Shown here: positions 5,537 through 5,822 of the stretch, piece after piece
How the letters are laid out: each line of letters starts with the position of its first letter
How positions within the stretch are numbered: position 1 is the stretch's first letter
Assembly: GCA_016208345.1 (NCBI GenBank)
Contig: JACQYG010000050.1
Coordinates: 1-5,822 of the forward strand
Direction of reading: 5' to 3'
DNA length: 5,822 nucleotides
DNA from: Chloroflexota bacterium
GTDB lineage: Bacteria; Chloroflexota; DTOL01; JACQYG01
Program-made: the position numbers and the translations under genes
Notes under the pieces: model-generated
Told to the model about the DNA's origin: nothing
Databases searched by the model: none
The model's input: only the letters and a program-made list of their open reading frames with translations

Positions 5537-5822
5537 CTATTTTTGACAATGGCGGCAGAACTCCGTGGTGCGCTGATTGATGATGATCTGGGAGATGTTG
5601 CTGCCACAATTGGGGCACGGCAGCCCACCTCGGCCATGCACTTTCAGAAAATCCCTTATCTCGACATGGATGTTATCCCCCACCCGGTTAGACAGGATCT
5701 CGGTCGCCTCCGAGAGGACCTGGCGTATCGCCTGGCATAGCCGCTGGACGTCGTCGGAGGAGAGCTCTGCACGCTTGCGATAGGGATAGATGCCAGCCGC
5801 GAAGAGGATCTCGTCGGCGTAG
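5537..5822 (-). CDS. mutM: Formamidopyrimidine-DNA glycosylase / endonuclease VIII family, C-terminal part
   Basis: The 94 residues present end a base-excision repair glycosylase/AP-lyase that removes oxidised purines such as 8-oxoguanine. The segment starts inside the helix-two-turn-helix DNA-binding domain (YADEILFAAGIYPYR, following the usual N-I in the lost codons), continues through DFLKVHGRGGLPC and finishes with a Cys4 zinc finger: CPNC (69-72) and CRHC (89-92). The Arg in NQRTTEFC (84) matches the zinc-finger arginine that contacts the lesion or phosphate in Fpg. The stop is TAG at 5539-5537. The catalytic N-terminal Pro/Glu lies outside the window, so Fpg versus Nei cannot be settled; the YADEILF wording favours Fpg. 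It is not obviously linked in function to the genes downstream and is separated from them by a promoter. Confidence 0.9.
   Translation of the reverse strand, partial: YADEILFAAGIYPYRKRAELSSDDVQRLCQAIRQVLSEATEILSNRVGDNIHVEIRDFLKVHGRGGLPCPNCGSNISQIIINQRTTEFCRHCQK

Overview
The window is a GC-rich bacterial segment (GC judged by eye, not counted) in which every gene I can support lies on the minus strand, so transcription runs from high to low coordinates. Bacterial features are clear Shine-Dalgarno sites (GAGGAG, GGAG, AGGAGG), an extended -10 promoter and a zinc-finger Fpg/Nei glycosylase. The combination of an archaeal-type phosphoglycerate mutase, an ADP-forming acetate--CoA ligase and an adjacent BioD-like phosphotransacetylase-family protein suggests a fermentative Chloroflexota-type (Anaerolineae-like) bacterium. 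That placement is an inference from gene content, not a measured one.

Layout in transcription order: (1) 5822-5537, C-terminal end of a formamidopyrimidine/endonuclease VIII-family DNA glycosylase; (2) 5536-5100, a 437-nt gene-free stretch with a good promoter (5525-5497) and an unusually long leader with small palindromes and repeats; (3) 5099-3999, a MalK/UgpC-type sugar ABC transporter ATPase with no permease beside it; (4) 3998-3719, an intergenic stretch with two copies of a 17-nt element that resembles a ribosome-binding site, a terminator-like hairpin and a doubtful 40-residue ORF; (5) 3718-2459, archaeal-type phosphoglycerate mutase carrying an in-frame 87-bp internal tandem duplication; (6) 2406-413, a fused alpha-beta ADP-forming acyl/acetyl-CoA synthetase broken into two ORFs by an internal deletion with frameshift; (7) 386 to beyond position 1, the N-terminal part of a BioD-like P-loop protein of the phosphotransacetylase family.

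Functionally, items 3 to 7 fit sugar catabolism to acetate: sugar import energised by the ATPase, 3-phosphoglycerate to 2-phosphoglycerate by the mutase, and acetyl-CoA to acetate with ATP formation by the CoA ligase. Items 5 to 7 look like one operon (gaps of 52 and 26 nt).

I see no CRISPR array, defence system, mobile element or RNA gene. The most notable signals are two structural anomalies less than 1 kb apart: the duplicated metal-site segment in the mutase and the deleted segment in the CoA ligase. They may be real lesions or products of assembling mixed strains; raw reads would decide.
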